Shown: positions 1-10,835 of the stretch, piece by piece | How positions within the stretch are numbered: the first letter of the stretch is position 1 | Layout: each line of letters begins with the position of its first letter | Assembly: GCA_019746975.1 (NCBI GenBank) | Contig: JAIERK010000261.1 | Coordinates: 1-37,673 of the forward strand | Length of the DNA: 37,673 bases | Direction: 5' to 3' | Origin: Candidatus Obscuribacterales bacterium | Lineage (GTDB): Bacteria > Cyanobacteriota > Vampirovibrionia > Obscuribacterales > Obscuribacteraceae | Made by a program: the position numbers and the translations under genes | Notes under the pieces: generated by a model | What the model was told of the DNA's origin: nothing | Seen by the model: only the letters and a program-made list of their open reading frames with translations | The model's database searches: none

Positions 1-3000
1 ACCCGTGATGTCACACTGACGACAGACATGCTGACCAACCCGTGCACTACGAGTGCTTATACCATCTCCGTAGCGAGTAATGCCTCTGCAGGACTCATCG
101 TCACTGGTGGCACCGGCGGAACCTTCACCGCGACAGGAGCTGGACAATTGGTAACCTTCACCGCGACTGGTGCGACGAGCGACCTAAACCTCCAGGGCAA
201 CATCACCTTCGGCAGCAACGCCGCTACATTCGTGCAGTTGGGTCAAACCACTCACATTGAAGCAGGCGCCAATGTAGTCGGTCAGCAAACCCTGACGGTA
301 ACTTCATGCAACCTCGATTGGCAGGGAATGCTCTCGGGCAATCCGCTCATCTTGATCAATCCTTGTCAGACTGGTGCGACGATCGCTAACAGCCAGGGTG
401 ATGTCACTCTGACCGGAGATATCATCTTCGTCGGTGACTTCGCTATCCTCGCTTCAAACAACATCAATTTTGGTGCCGCGACGACGATCAACCTTGACAG
501 TGGTCTATCCAACGCCGGCAACCTGAGCTTGATGGCTGGTTTTGATTTCACACCTGCAACCTCCGGCCAAGAGCAAACCGATGTTCAATTCACAATTACC
601 GGATTGAATGCCGACGGAGGCAACATCGACCTGACTAACGTCACCATCAGCCTCCTGAGTGCTTCTGGTACCGGTGGCAGCCTCCTTGCAGTGGCGAATG
701 GCGGACTTGTGAATGCCGGTAACGTCACTCTCGGCAACATCGCGACATCCGGCAGTTTGGCTGGCGGTAGCGTGACGGTGATTGCTGAAGGTGACATCAC
801 CCTCGGTACTGTCAACACGACCGGTCCTACAGCCGGCAATGTCAGACTTGTGAGCGCTGAGCCTACGATCAACGGTACGATAACCGTCACCGACGGTGTA
901 GTAGCCGGCGGCACTTTCGACCCGGGTACATTCACCAATGGAGCTATCCAATACGGCAACATCAACGCTACCGGAGCAACCGTCACCCTCAGTGGTGACC
1001 TGACCCTCCCACCAACTGGCGTAGTCACTGCGGATACGGTTGAATTCAACACAATCGGTGGAATCGGTGCGAGCAATACCAATAGATTGTTCGTCAACGC
1101 CAACACCATTTTTGGTTCTGCTGGTGACAGTGCATTTATTAACAACACCAACGCAGGGGTGACCACCCTCGGCGCCTTCACTGCCGGTGGCACGTTCGAT
1201 CTGACCGTTGGTGGAGACATCGAGGTGACCGGGGCGCAACAAGCGCAAACTCTGGCCTATTCAACCGGTTTGACTGGTGGATTCTCCTCGACGGCTGCCC
1301 TTCAAGGCACCACCTCGCTCGTCATCATCACCAATCAAGATTTGACCAATGCTGAGGTCGCAGCCAATCTGTTTGTTACTCCATTGCTGGTTATCTTGAC
1401 CGGTAATGGAGCTGACATCGGCAACGGCGCGGCTACCCCGCTTCAAGTAGCTGCCAACGTAGGTCAGATCAGAATCAACACATCGGTACTCGGCGGCGGT
1501 TCTGCTTCTTTAGAGAGCCTTGCCACTACCGTCAACCTCGGACTCACCACTGTTGCCGGCGACTTCAACTTCCACTCCAATGGAAGCCTCAACGTCATCG
1601 ATAGCGTGACTGTGGACGAAGGTAACATCAGCATCACTGGTGAAACGCTCGCAGCCGGTTCTACAGTTCGAATCGACGACGGTACGATCATCACTGCTAA
1701 CAGCGCTGGCGCCAATGGCAACATCTTCATCGGCAACGCGCTCGACGGTGGTGACAAGAAGACCGACTTCATCGAGTTCGGCGTCGGCGCTCAGGTTATC
1801 GGTAACGCAGCCACCAAGCCCGGCGGCAACGTGACGATTCAACTTGGTGCTGCGCTTGATCCGAACAAGATTGGCGATCTGAAAGCACCTAAGAATGTCA
1901 CCTTCGACATTCTGAACGGAGGAACCATCGTCGGCGGCAAGGGTGGTAAACCCTTCGGCTCCGTTAAGAATCCTCCTGGTCCTAATAACGTAAAAGCCGA
2001 CAACGCACAAGTTCTCATCAGCAATACACTGAACAAGAAGAACATAGTGATGGAAGGCAACGTGCAGATCACCGCTGACCCACCTAGCACGCTCGCTACA
2101 TCGGCAAGCGTAGAGTCGGCGAAGACAGAGAGCGGTCAACGCAATCTTCTCAATCTGCCAACCATCAGCGACGCTGTCCTCAACAACGATGCTGCCGGCA
2201 ACCAGGCTATCGGTCGTGACTCGCTGACCAACGTGGTCAACGGCTTCTCAACCATCAACCTGGATATCGCCAATCTCAACCTCGGTTCTGCTATCAACAC
2301 GATGTCGGCTAACGGAGCTACCGCTCCTAACGTCAACACCTTGCTTGGTGCTAGTTCCAACGCAATGAGCGCAGCTCCGACAGAAGACAACTCCTTCATG
2401 GTTGCTCCTGAAGGTCCGTCGTGCCAGACCGACGCTTCGGTTTGCTCCGATAGCGATCTCGGTCTTGCAGGCAACGGCATCACCGCTCACAACGACAGAG
2501 TTGTAATCAAGAAAGGCAACGTTCTCTTCGTTCCCTTCCGCAGCACAGTTGTTGAAACTCCACACGGTACGGTCTCAATCGAAGCAAATGCAGTAGCACT
2601 AGTTTCGGTCAATGATGAAACTCTTTCCGTCTACGACATCGAAGACAGTCACAGAGGTTCAGTTGCAGTAGAAGCACATGGACACTCGATGAGCTTGGCT
2701 CCTGGAAGCCACCTGACATTAGCTCAAAAGGCTAAAGGTGAGTTTGCGCAAGTCAACAGTATCGAAGCCATTCCTCACCGCAATGTGGCAAGCAAAGACA
2801 TCTCCAAGGGTGTCAGAGTCCACTCGTCCGAGTTCTCGATCGCTGCAGCGATGAAGAACATCAAGCCGCTTCAAGCGATCGCATCTTCCAAGCATCCGCA
2901 AGCGAAGAAAGTCTCGTCGAAGTTGATCAAGACAACCGCGATCTTGATGCACATCGGTGGTGGAGCTGACTACCAGCATTACTTCAAAGCCGCAATCACC

Positions 3001-3015
3001 GCGATGGCGAAGTAA
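1..3015 (+). CDS. Large secreted beta-helix / filamentous-haemagglutinin-like protein (3' part, 5' end outside window)
   Basis: The frame is open from the first base, so the gene begins before the window; about 1004 codons are visible and the ATG at 28 is probably internal. The protein is rich in Gly, Asn, Thr, Ala and Val and is made of short strand-turn repeats such as GDVTLTGDI, GNVTLGNIA and GNISITGETL. This is the pattern of right-handed beta-helix adhesins of the filamentous haemagglutinin type. The last ~180 residues differ: a stretch around VETPHGTVSIEANAVALVSV followed by further beta-hairpins resembles a FecR-like fold, and the tail is Lys-rich. No autotransporter barrel or LPXTG anchor is visible. 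The likely location is the cell surface or outside the cell. Family assignment rests on repeat texture, so adhesin function is inference. A strong terminator follows. Confidence 0.8.
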   Translation, partial: TRDVTLTTDMLTNPCTTSAYTISVASNASAGLIVTGGTGGTFTATGAGQLVTFTATGATSDLNLQGNITFGSNAATFVQLGQTTHIEAGANVVGQQTLTVTSCNLDWQGMLSGNPLILINPCQTGATIANSQGDVTLTGDIIFVGDFAILASNNINFGAATTINLDSGLSNAGNLSLMAGFDFTPATSGQEQTDVQFTITGLNADGGNIDLTNVTISLLSASGTGGSLLAVANGGLVNAGNVTLGNIATSGSLAGGSVTVIAEGDITLGTVNTTGPTAGNVRLVSAEPTINGTITVTDGVVAGGTFDPGTFTNGAIQYGNINATGATVTLSGDLTLPPTGVVTADTVEFNTIGGIGASNTNRLFVNANTIFGSAGDSAFINNTNAGVTTLGAFTAGGTFDLTVGGDIEVTGAQQAQTLAYSTGLTGGFSSTAALQGTTSLVIITNQDLTNAEVAANLFVTPLLVILTGNGADIGNGAATPLQVAANVGQIRINTSVLGGGSASLESLATTVNLGLTTVAGDFNFHSNGSLNVIDSVTVDEGNISITGETLAAGSTVRIDDGTIITANSAGANGNIFIGNALDGGDKKTDFIEFGVGAQVIGNAATKPGGNVTIQLGAALDPNKIGDLKAPKNVTFDILNGGTIVGGKGGKPFGSVKNPPGPNNVKADNAQVLISNTLNKKNIVMEGNVQITADPPSTLATSASVESAKTESGQRNLLNLPTISDAVLNNDAAGNQAIGRDSLTNVVNGFSTINLDIANLNLGSAINTMSANGATAPNVNTLLGASSNAMSAAPTEDNSFMVAPEGPSCQTDASVCSDSDLGLAGNGITAHNDRVVIKKGNVLFVPFRSTVVETPHGTVSIEANAVALVSVNDETLSVYDIEDSHRGSVAVEAHGHSMSLAPGSHLTLAQKAKGEFAQVNSIEAIPHRNVASKDISKGVRVHSSEFSIAAAMKNIKPLQAIASSKHPQAKKVSSKLIKTTAILMHIGGGADYQHYFKAAITAMAK

Positions 3016-3036
3016 GGCACATCGAAGAGTACTTCT

Positions 3037-3068
3037 AAAGAGTCGGCTGGTAAAACAGCCGACTCTTT
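3037..3068 (+). terminator. Intrinsic terminator after the beta-helix gene
   Basis: A perfect 13-bp inverted repeat (left arm 3037-3049, right arm 3056-3068) has a six-base loop. The left arm starts AAAG and the right arm ends CTTT, so the stem carries its own U-tract. It lies 22 bases after the stop codon of the beta-helix gene and separates that gene from the kinase block. Confidence 0.85.
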
Positions 3069-3207
3069 GTATGTTTAGGCATTCGATTGGTTCAGAAGTG
3101 CACAACGCTGGTTTAAACCCAAATCTAGATGCAGTGCGCTAGTCTTGCCGGCAGATTTGGAGTGAAACATAGATTTCCATTGGCGCGATTTTTCGAACCG
3201 TAGTTAA

Positions 3208-5003
<1,796 letters not shown>

Positions 5004-5007
<4 letters not shown>

Positions 5008-6746
5008 AGCGTCGACTACTCGATGAAGCGCGATTGCCGGAAATATCGGAAGGGACTCTTATAGTGCCGTACGGAGTAAGGCGTCAGTTTGGAATACTGC
5101 GAGAACATCGTGCCAACTTATCGCCCCAAGCTCGCCGCTCAATCTATAAGTACTGCTTTTTGTATCTTACAGGTATAGTCGGTTTGCAATTTGCTTCCTA
5201 CCTTCTGTTTAGGGCGAGCAATATAGACATATTGTCGCTGACTAAAATGATTGGATTTCTGGGCTATATCGGAAATATCCCAGCAACTTTCGTACTGGCT
5301 CTTCTAGCTGTTTGTCTATGTACCTTGGCTTATGAATTTCGGTATCCAACGCATCTGGAGTTTGGCCCAAACGGAATGCGACTGCATTGGCTATATTTTT
5401 TTGGAAGGAAGTCATCAGAGTATATGCCTTGGAATGCAGTTGCCTACATAAGCTCTTTATCGAAGACCACTATGATTGATGGATTGCCTTACAATGAATT
5501 GCGAATCTCGATTCCGCGAAGCGAGATTCCTCTGGCTTCCTCGCACTTACTTAAGTTCGCATCAGAAGATTATCGATTTCCATTTACTTTCAAGTGGAAG
5601 GAAAACATGGAACTTACTTTTCGAGATACGATGTTTTGTCGTGAGAACGATAGCGCTATAGTCGTCGATGCCCTCACATCGCTGGTCGACGCCGATAAGA
5701 TAGATCCGTCCACAGCCAGTTTCGTTCGAAAAAATGATTGTGACTTTACAGAGCTCTGGCTGGACAGACTCACTGTGGGCGGTGACCGTTTGGATTCTCT
5801 GGAACCCGGCGATTTAGTTGATCGGCGGTATCGGATCGTGCGCCGGATCGGTTCAGGTGGACAGGCGGTGGCATACATCAGCGAAGATTTGAGCAGCAGC
5901 CCCATCATGACTGCATCTGAATCTGATGCGAGCGGTGCCGGTCTCTTACAGTCTGATTCAATTTCGAATTATGACGCAAGCGGTCTGAAACAAGCAGAAG
6001 TTCTAAAGAATATGACCTCTCTACCAAGTCCCATCGAATCAGCGCGCCTTGTTGTATTGAAGGAGTTTGTGCTTCCCATTACAGGTGGACGTGAAGTTAC
6101 TCAGGAGGCGTTGCGACGAATTCAGCAAGAGGCGCGACTGATCCAGAGTCTCGACCATCCGCAAATCGTCAAGTGTTATGAATTGCTTTGCGAGGGCCGG
6201 CGTGCATATCTTGTGCAAAACCTGATCGAGGGAAATTCGCTCGAGTCCATCGTGAAGGCCAAAGGACCGTTTCCCGAAGAGCAAGTGATCGTAATGGCGA
6301 TTGGTATGTGCGGAGTTCTCGAATATCTTCACGGTCGGACACCGCCGGTGGTGCACCGTGACTTTACGCCGGACAATCTTATGCTTAGCGATGACGGTAT
6401 GCTTACGCTGATCGACTTCAATGTGGCAAAACAACTTGAAGCAGGTGATGCGACTCACACAGTCGTTGGAAAACACAGTTATATTCCCGCAGAGCAATTT
6501 CGTGGTGACAGTAGTCCACAAAGCGATCTGTACGCGATGGGTGGTGTTCTCTACTTTCTCCTCACGGGGCAGGAGCCTGAGCCAATCTCAGTTGCTCGGC
6601 CACGGGACGTTTGTCCGAGCGTGTCTCAATCTCTGAACCATGTGGTCGGCAAGTGTACACAACAACGATTGGACTGTAGATTCAAATCTGCTTCTGAGTT
6701 GAAGGAAGCCCTCCAGTCAATTCGTTCGACCGTGGCTGTCGACTAG
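5004..6746 (+). CDS. Membrane-anchored protein kinase 2 (DFG replaced by DFN)
   Basis: A 580-residue paralogue of the preceding kinase, starting inside its stop codon. Two hydrophobic helices (~45-70 and ~85-110) are followed by a PH-like beta segment containing LEFGPNGMRLHW, the linker FTELW (~249-253) and a kinase domain. Motifs: Gly loop GSGGQAVAYI, Lys353 in VVLKEF, HRDFTPDN (His451-Asp453) and a metal-binding motif that reads DFN (Asp471-Asn473) instead of DFG. The APE motif reads PAEQF. An insert of about 45 Ser/Asp-rich residues separates the Gly loop from the ATP-binding Lys and contains a duplicated DASG element. Lys, HRD and DFx Asp are all kept, so the protein may still phosphorylate, but the DFG Gly change makes normal activation-loop movement uncertain. 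It probably works with kinase 1, given the coupled translation. Confidence 0.88.
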
Positions 6747-6754
6747 TTCTGGTT

Positions 6755-6799
6755 CAATAGGAAAGCAAGGTTACTCTCATTGTCATTTCTATTGTTTTT
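6755..6799 (+). terminator. Probable intrinsic terminator after kinase 2
   Basis: CAATAG-G-AAA (6755-6764) can pair with TTTCTATTG (6786-6794) as a 9-bp stem with one bulged G and a loop of about 21 bases. Five T residues follow directly (6795-6799). It lies just after the kinase 2 stop. The long loop lowers confidence. Confidence 0.5.
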
Positions 6800-6907
6800 G
6801 TTCCGGGTTCGCGATTCGTCCTTGTTTAACAGCAGTATCACGCGAGTGTACATAGTATATACAACATCGCGTCTAGACCATTATTATTTGTCGCGATGAT
6901 AGAATAG

Positions 6908-8398
6908 GTGAATCGTGAGGGGCACTCTGATAGTCGGATGCGGCGATTACAAGTCATTTTGTTGTTGATGTGCGCGGTATACATCGCCGTTGCAATTTTC
7001 TCCTACAATGATTTGATCTTCACCACCGAGCTTTCCAACTCGAAAACTTACAGCTTGATTGAGCATGGGCTCGTGAAGAATCCACCTGCTCGGCAGGCGA
7101 CGTTGATGATTTTCTGCGCATTACTTCTGGAGCTGTACCGGAGCGGTTTCGTAGCGCTCAAACGAGTCGCCCTCACGAGGAAACAATTCGCCGTCGGTCT
7201 TTTTGTCGTTACGTTTATTACATTTTTTGCGGTGCCGTTCGACTCGACCGATGTGTCTGTATACATCAACCACGGATGGTTGCAGTCTCATTATGGTGTG
7301 AATCCCTATAGGAAGACTGTATCCGAGATCGCAAATTGGTCGACAGATCCGATGTTCAAAGATCACTGGGTGAAGTTTCCAACGGCCTATGGTCCTCTCT
7401 TCTCTGCCATCGTGGCTGGTATCACGTTCATAGGGCATGACAATTATCTGTTGGATGTGTTCTTGTTCAAAGTGATGAATGTCATTTGTCATTTTGGTAT
7501 CACTGCAATGATCTACTTCGGTGTGCGAAAGTTGAGGGGACCGGAGCAAGCGCTAGAGTCTGCCTATCTATATGGATTCAGCCCGTTCGTTCTCTTACAC
7601 CACATTTCAAATGTACACAACGATATCTTGCTCGCTTTCTTCAGTTGCCTTCCGATGTTTTTGCTCATCATGGGAAGACCCCTGTATGTTGTGCTCGCGT
7701 GCCTTGCCGGCGTTGCCGTAAAGTACATTTCGCTTATATTGTTACCTGGTTTGATGGTCCTGGTGTGGAGAACGGCCGGACTTAAAATTCTTGCAAAGAG
7801 TTCTGTCATTGGAGTGGTACCGCTTTTGGTGCTCTCTTTCCTCTATTTTTCGGGCGTGGATCAGCAACATCTCAATCTGGTTGTAGTCAACGCGTCCCAG
7901 CACTACGGTAGTCTGAGGTCGCTACTGCAGACGATACCGCGTTTCAATGTTGAATACGTTTTTGGCATTTCAGCCATGGTTCTATTCATTTGTTTCTGTG
8001 TATATAAATTCGTTTTCTGGATCCGTTATCGATGCAGTGAAACGCTGTTTCGCACTGTACTCCAAGACTCGCTCTTGTTAGAGACCATATACATATGTGC
8101 GGTGAGCGCACATTTTAATGCCTGGTATCTAATAATGTTTACGCCATTGGCATTATTCCTGCCTCCTGGATCGACCTTGAGGAGGTTCTGTATTCTGGCG
8201 CCGTGTACATTGTTGTTTTCATTCTTATGGTTTGGATTTCCCAGCCCATTGATGGCACCACTTTTCCTCTGGATCGCGTTTGTCTTTAGCCGAGTACCTT
8301 CGGCCGCATTGGATCAGTTAGATTCGGCGGGAGAAAGTGTCTCAAAGGATTCAAACCAGATCGACGAAAACAGCGCTGAACCGCAAGGCTGCGATTGA
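6908..8398 (+). CDS. Multi-pass GT-C-type glycosyltransferase (mannosyltransferase / DUF2029-like)
   Basis: A 496-residue integral membrane protein with about ten hydrophobic helices. Features typical of polyprenol-phosphate-sugar-dependent GT-C enzymes are visible: an acidic first-loop motif in FDSTDVSVYINHGW (~110-123), GVNPY (~130), a YGPLF motif (~155), NVHNDILLAFF (~235) and a KYISLILLPGL helix (~270). These parallel the D-x-D loop, NPY, YGPL and NGHND motifs of GT87/MptA-like mannosyltransferases. It would move a sugar from a lipid carrier to a glycan or protein on the outer face of the inner membrane; the substrate cannot be read from sequence. GTG at 6908 gives the longest form; ATG at 6938 (MRRLQVILLLM) is an equally good start, and neither has a clear ribosome site. 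It lies between the two kinase pairs. Confidence 0.8.
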   Translation: MNREGHSDSRMRRLQVILLLMCAVYIAVAIFSYNDLIFTTELSNSKTYSLIEHGLVKNPPARQATLMIFCALLLELYRSGFVALKRVALTRKQFAVGLFVVTFITFFAVPFDSTDVSVYINHGWLQSHYGVNPYRKTVSEIANWSTDPMFKDHWVKFPTAYGPLFSAIVAGITFIGHDNYLLDVFLFKVMNVICHFGITAMIYFGVRKLRGPEQALESAYLYGFSPFVLLHHISNVHNDILLAFFSCLPMFLLIMGRPLYVVLACLAGVAVKYISLILLPGLMVLVWRTAGLKILAKSSVIGVVPLLVLSFLYFSGVDQQHLNLVVVNASQHYGSLRSLLQTIPRFNVEYVFGISAMVLFICFCVYKFVFWIRYRCSETLFRTVLQDSLLLETIYICAVSAHFNAWYLIMFTPLALFLPPGSTLRRFCILAPCTLLFSFLWFGFPSPLMAPLFLWIAFVFSRVPSAALDQLDSAGESVSKDSNQIDENSAEPQGCD

Positions 8399-8400
8399 TT

Positions 8401-8547
8401 TTGAATCTCTCCAAAACCGTTCATCGTTCTTCGTGCAAGATCGAAGCAGCGAAAGATGGAGATAGCATTCGACTTCGTCTAGTTGGCAGAGAATCCGGCA
8501 ATCAGTCCGACAAGGTTCGCGTGCCGTTCAAACCCTTGGAGAAGTAG
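8401..8547 (+). pseudogene. Possible 48-codon gene remnant or small ORF
   Basis: After the glycosyltransferase stop, one frame stays open from 8401 to a TAG at 8545-8547 and reads like real coding sequence near its end (DGDSIRLRLVGRE, then KVRVPFKPLEK). There is no ATG; TTG codons at 8395 and 8401 are the only starts and neither has a ribosome site. A terminator lies 27 bases after the stop, which would fit a former 3' end of a gene. I recognise no family. It could be the decayed C-terminus of a lost gene or chance. Confidence 0.2.
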
Positions 8548-8573
8548 TCCAGTGATCATAAGTTAAACGCGCA

Positions 8574-8603
8574 GCGGGCGGTCGAGAGGCTGCCCGCATT
8601 TTT
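8574..8603 (+). terminator. Intrinsic terminator upstream of the second kinase pair
   Basis: GCGGGC (8574-8579) pairs with GCCCGC (8592-8597), extended by G-U pairs to about nine base pairs, and ATTTTT follows. It separates the glycosyltransferase region from kinases 3 and 4. Confidence 0.65.
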
Positions 8604-8690
8604 CAGGGTCTCAGGGAAAACACTATGTACCTTGGCGCTATCATCTATTACCTTAACTGAAGCCTGATTAGTAGGGTAGGGTAAGTTCCT

Positions 8691-10835
8691 ATGAGCATAT
8701 TCGCAGACCAACTCAAGTTTGAGCCGCTGACCGAACGGCGCAAGATTCTCTTGAAGATCGATCTCTGTGCGATGGTTTTCATTATCTGTGGTCTTTACTT
8801 GTATGTTTATCTCCTTGTAAATCAGACCGAGATCAGGGCTAGTACCAATGCTTTTTATGAGCACATCGTTGGTCCAATGTGTGCGTGGTTGAGGATGGTC
8901 CTCGGACCGACGTTAAGCGATCTCTTGCAAATTTGTTTTCCCGCAGACGTCAGGAACTTGATACTGACAGGACTTTCTTCGATCGAAAAGTTTCTCCGGT
9001 GCGCCTTCTATACCGTGAGACCTCTTCTATCTGGTTTGTGTTATTTGTCTATCTTGCTGCTTTTCGGTTGTTCCGCGGTGGCATATCATTCAGGTCTAAT
9101 CGGATATGGTCGTAGGAAGAAGGGTGAGCAAACTGTTCTGATGCACGAGTTGTGGAAAATCAAAATAAGACTCTTTGAACCTCGGATTAGTATTCGTGAA
9201 TGCTCCGCTGGAAAATTCAGATCTATCATAACGGCAGTGGTACTATCTGTGATATCGTTCTCGTTCATATACTTGTGGATTTCAGGATCACTACTTGCGA
9301 CTGGATGGCAGTTTCTCGGGATATTCGAACCCGGTGTCAACGTGTGGCTTACCGCCTGTCTCAGAGAGGCCCGAATCGCCTACCCGGTGGAGTGGAACGA
9401 CTATGCGAGTTCCTGGCATTTCTCAAGTCAAGATAAGATCGGTTCGCTGTTCACGTTCAAGGAGTTTCCGGCAATGCCTCCGGATCTATTCAGGTTTAGA
9501 ATGTTCGCTGGCGCATTGAGCGCTTTCGTAACCGCGATTCCAGTTTCACTAACCTGTTTTTTAACTGGCATCGACAGCTTTAGCAGGAAGTCGCTGACGC
9601 TTACGCCGACGCGATTGATTGTAGGTGTTCGCACGTTCTATTTCCTCTACTTCTCGAAAGCTTACGCATGGGACAATCTGCTGAGTGCTTCTGTAGAGAT
9701 GTGCAAAGGAAAAAATTATCTAGTGTTGAGTTTTCTCGGCAGCCGAGTCGTAAGGATAAATCTTGATGTGTTAGAGAGTAAACAGCGAGCTACTCTGATT
9801 CAAGGATTAGACGAGTTAGCGCCTTCGTGCCGGTTTTCGAATGAGGTGAAGTCGCTGTTTGATCGAACCCGCGAGGAAAGCGTTGCTGGGTACACTTTGT
9901 TTTGGGATGATGAGCTCGCGAAGCAGCGTAAGTCAACCGTGTTTGTTCCATTGGAACAGGGCGCGAAACTGAAGGGTGGCGATCTGGAAATCCTCCGCCA
10001 ACTATCCGGACAAGGCTGGTCGTGCACGTATCTGGCTCGATACAACGGTGATTTTGTGGTTGTGCGAGAATCGGTTTTGTCTGACGAAACCAGCTCAGGC
10101 AAGCGTGCGCTGGAGACTCTCGAGAAAGAAGCCAGGATTCTTTCTTCACTCAATCATAACTCAGTCGCAAAAGTCCTCGACTTCTTTGTGGAGAAGCAGA
10201 GAAGCTATCTGATGCTGGAGTATGTAGTTGGACTGGACCTCCGCAAGAAGATCGGAATGGTTGGCTCCGTGGACGAACAGCGAGCCATCGAAATCGGCAT
10301 CGAGGTCTGCAATATTCTGCAGTACCTCCATGGAAGGGAACCACAGGTTTTGCATCGCGATATCTCACCAGACAATCTCGTGTTGACCGCTGACGGGCAG
10401 CTGAGACTCATCGACTTTGCTGCGGCGAAGCAGTTCGTCGAGAACGCTACAGGAACCATGATTGGTAAGCGCTCTTACATGGCGCCTGAGCAGCTTCGCG
10501 GCAAAGCATCTGTTAGAAGCGATATCTACTCGGCTGGTGCGACACTGTACTTTTTGCTGACTGGAATGGATCCAATCGCGCTCAGTGAATGTGAGGTCCT
10601 GAAACACCGACCGGAGGTGTCTCCAGAACTAGATCTCCTCATACGCACCATGACGAATTTCGAGGAGAACAATAGACCGGAGACCATTGCCGCAGTGCGA
10701 GAGAGCCTTCAGTCGATACTGAAACAACGCTCGTCCACAGGCAGTGCGCTCCTCCGGAATTTGCGCTCTACCTTACTCGAACACGATGGATTCAAGCTCA
10801 AAGTTGATTCGCGCGAGAAAGAACAATGCAAATAG
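8691..10835 (+). CDS. Membrane-anchored protein kinase 3, probable pseudokinase (Lys to Arg, DFG to DFA)
   Basis: The largest of the four kinase paralogues (714 residues). It has about five hydrophobic segments: ~22-46, ~110-135, ~175-200, ~275-295 and a weaker one near ~65. A PH-like beta segment follows (~300-380, LTLTPTRLIVGVRTFYF), then the linker YTLFW (~400) and the kinase domain. The Gly loop reads LSGQGWSCTYL. The ATP-binding Lys is Arg459 (VVVRES), HRDISPDN is intact (His555-Asp557), DFG is DFA (Asp575-Ala577) and MAPEQLRG is present. Loss of the beta3 Lys together with the DFG Gly points to weak or absent phosphotransfer, so a scaffold or allosteric role is plausible. About 45 basic residues trail the kinase domain. 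The 3' end overlaps kinase 4 by 10 bases. The region just upstream has a GTAGG-type short repeat but no firm ribosome site. Confidence 0.88.
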   Translation: MSIFADQLKFEPLTERRKILLKIDLCAMVFIICGLYLYVYLLVNQTEIRASTNAFYEHIVGPMCAWLRMVLGPTLSDLLQICFPADVRNLILTGLSSIEKFLRCAFYTVRPLLSGLCYLSILLLFGCSAVAYHSGLIGYGRRKKGEQTVLMHELWKIKIRLFEPRISIRECSAGKFRSIITAVVLSVISFSFIYLWISGSLLATGWQFLGIFEPGVNVWLTACLREARIAYPVEWNDYASSWHFSSQDKIGSLFTFKEFPAMPPDLFRFRMFAGALSAFVTAIPVSLTCFLTGIDSFSRKSLTLTPTRLIVGVRTFYFLYFSKAYAWDNLLSASVEMCKGKNYLVLSFLGSRVVRINLDVLESKQRATLIQGLDELAPSCRFSNEVKSLFDRTREESVAGYTLFWDDELAKQRKSTVFVPLEQGAKLKGGDLEILRQLSGQGWSCTYLARYNGDFVVVRESVLSDETSSGKRALETLEKEARILSSLNHNSVAKVLDFFVEKQRSYLMLEYVVGLDLRKKIGMVGSVDEQRAIEIGIEVCNILQYLHGREPQVLHRDISPDNLVLTADGQLRLIDFAAAKQFVENATGTMIGKRSYMAPEQLRGKASVRSDIYSAGATLYFLLTGMDPIALSECEVLKHRPEVSPELDLLIRTMTNFEENNRPETIAAVRESLQSILKQRSSTGSALLRNLRSTLLEHDGFKLKVDSREKEQCK

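Noticed and set aside
505..2139. Several long minus-strand frames opposite the beta-helix gene
   Set aside because: The plus strand has clear repeat-protein texture throughout; the minus frames are mirror images of low-complexity codons.
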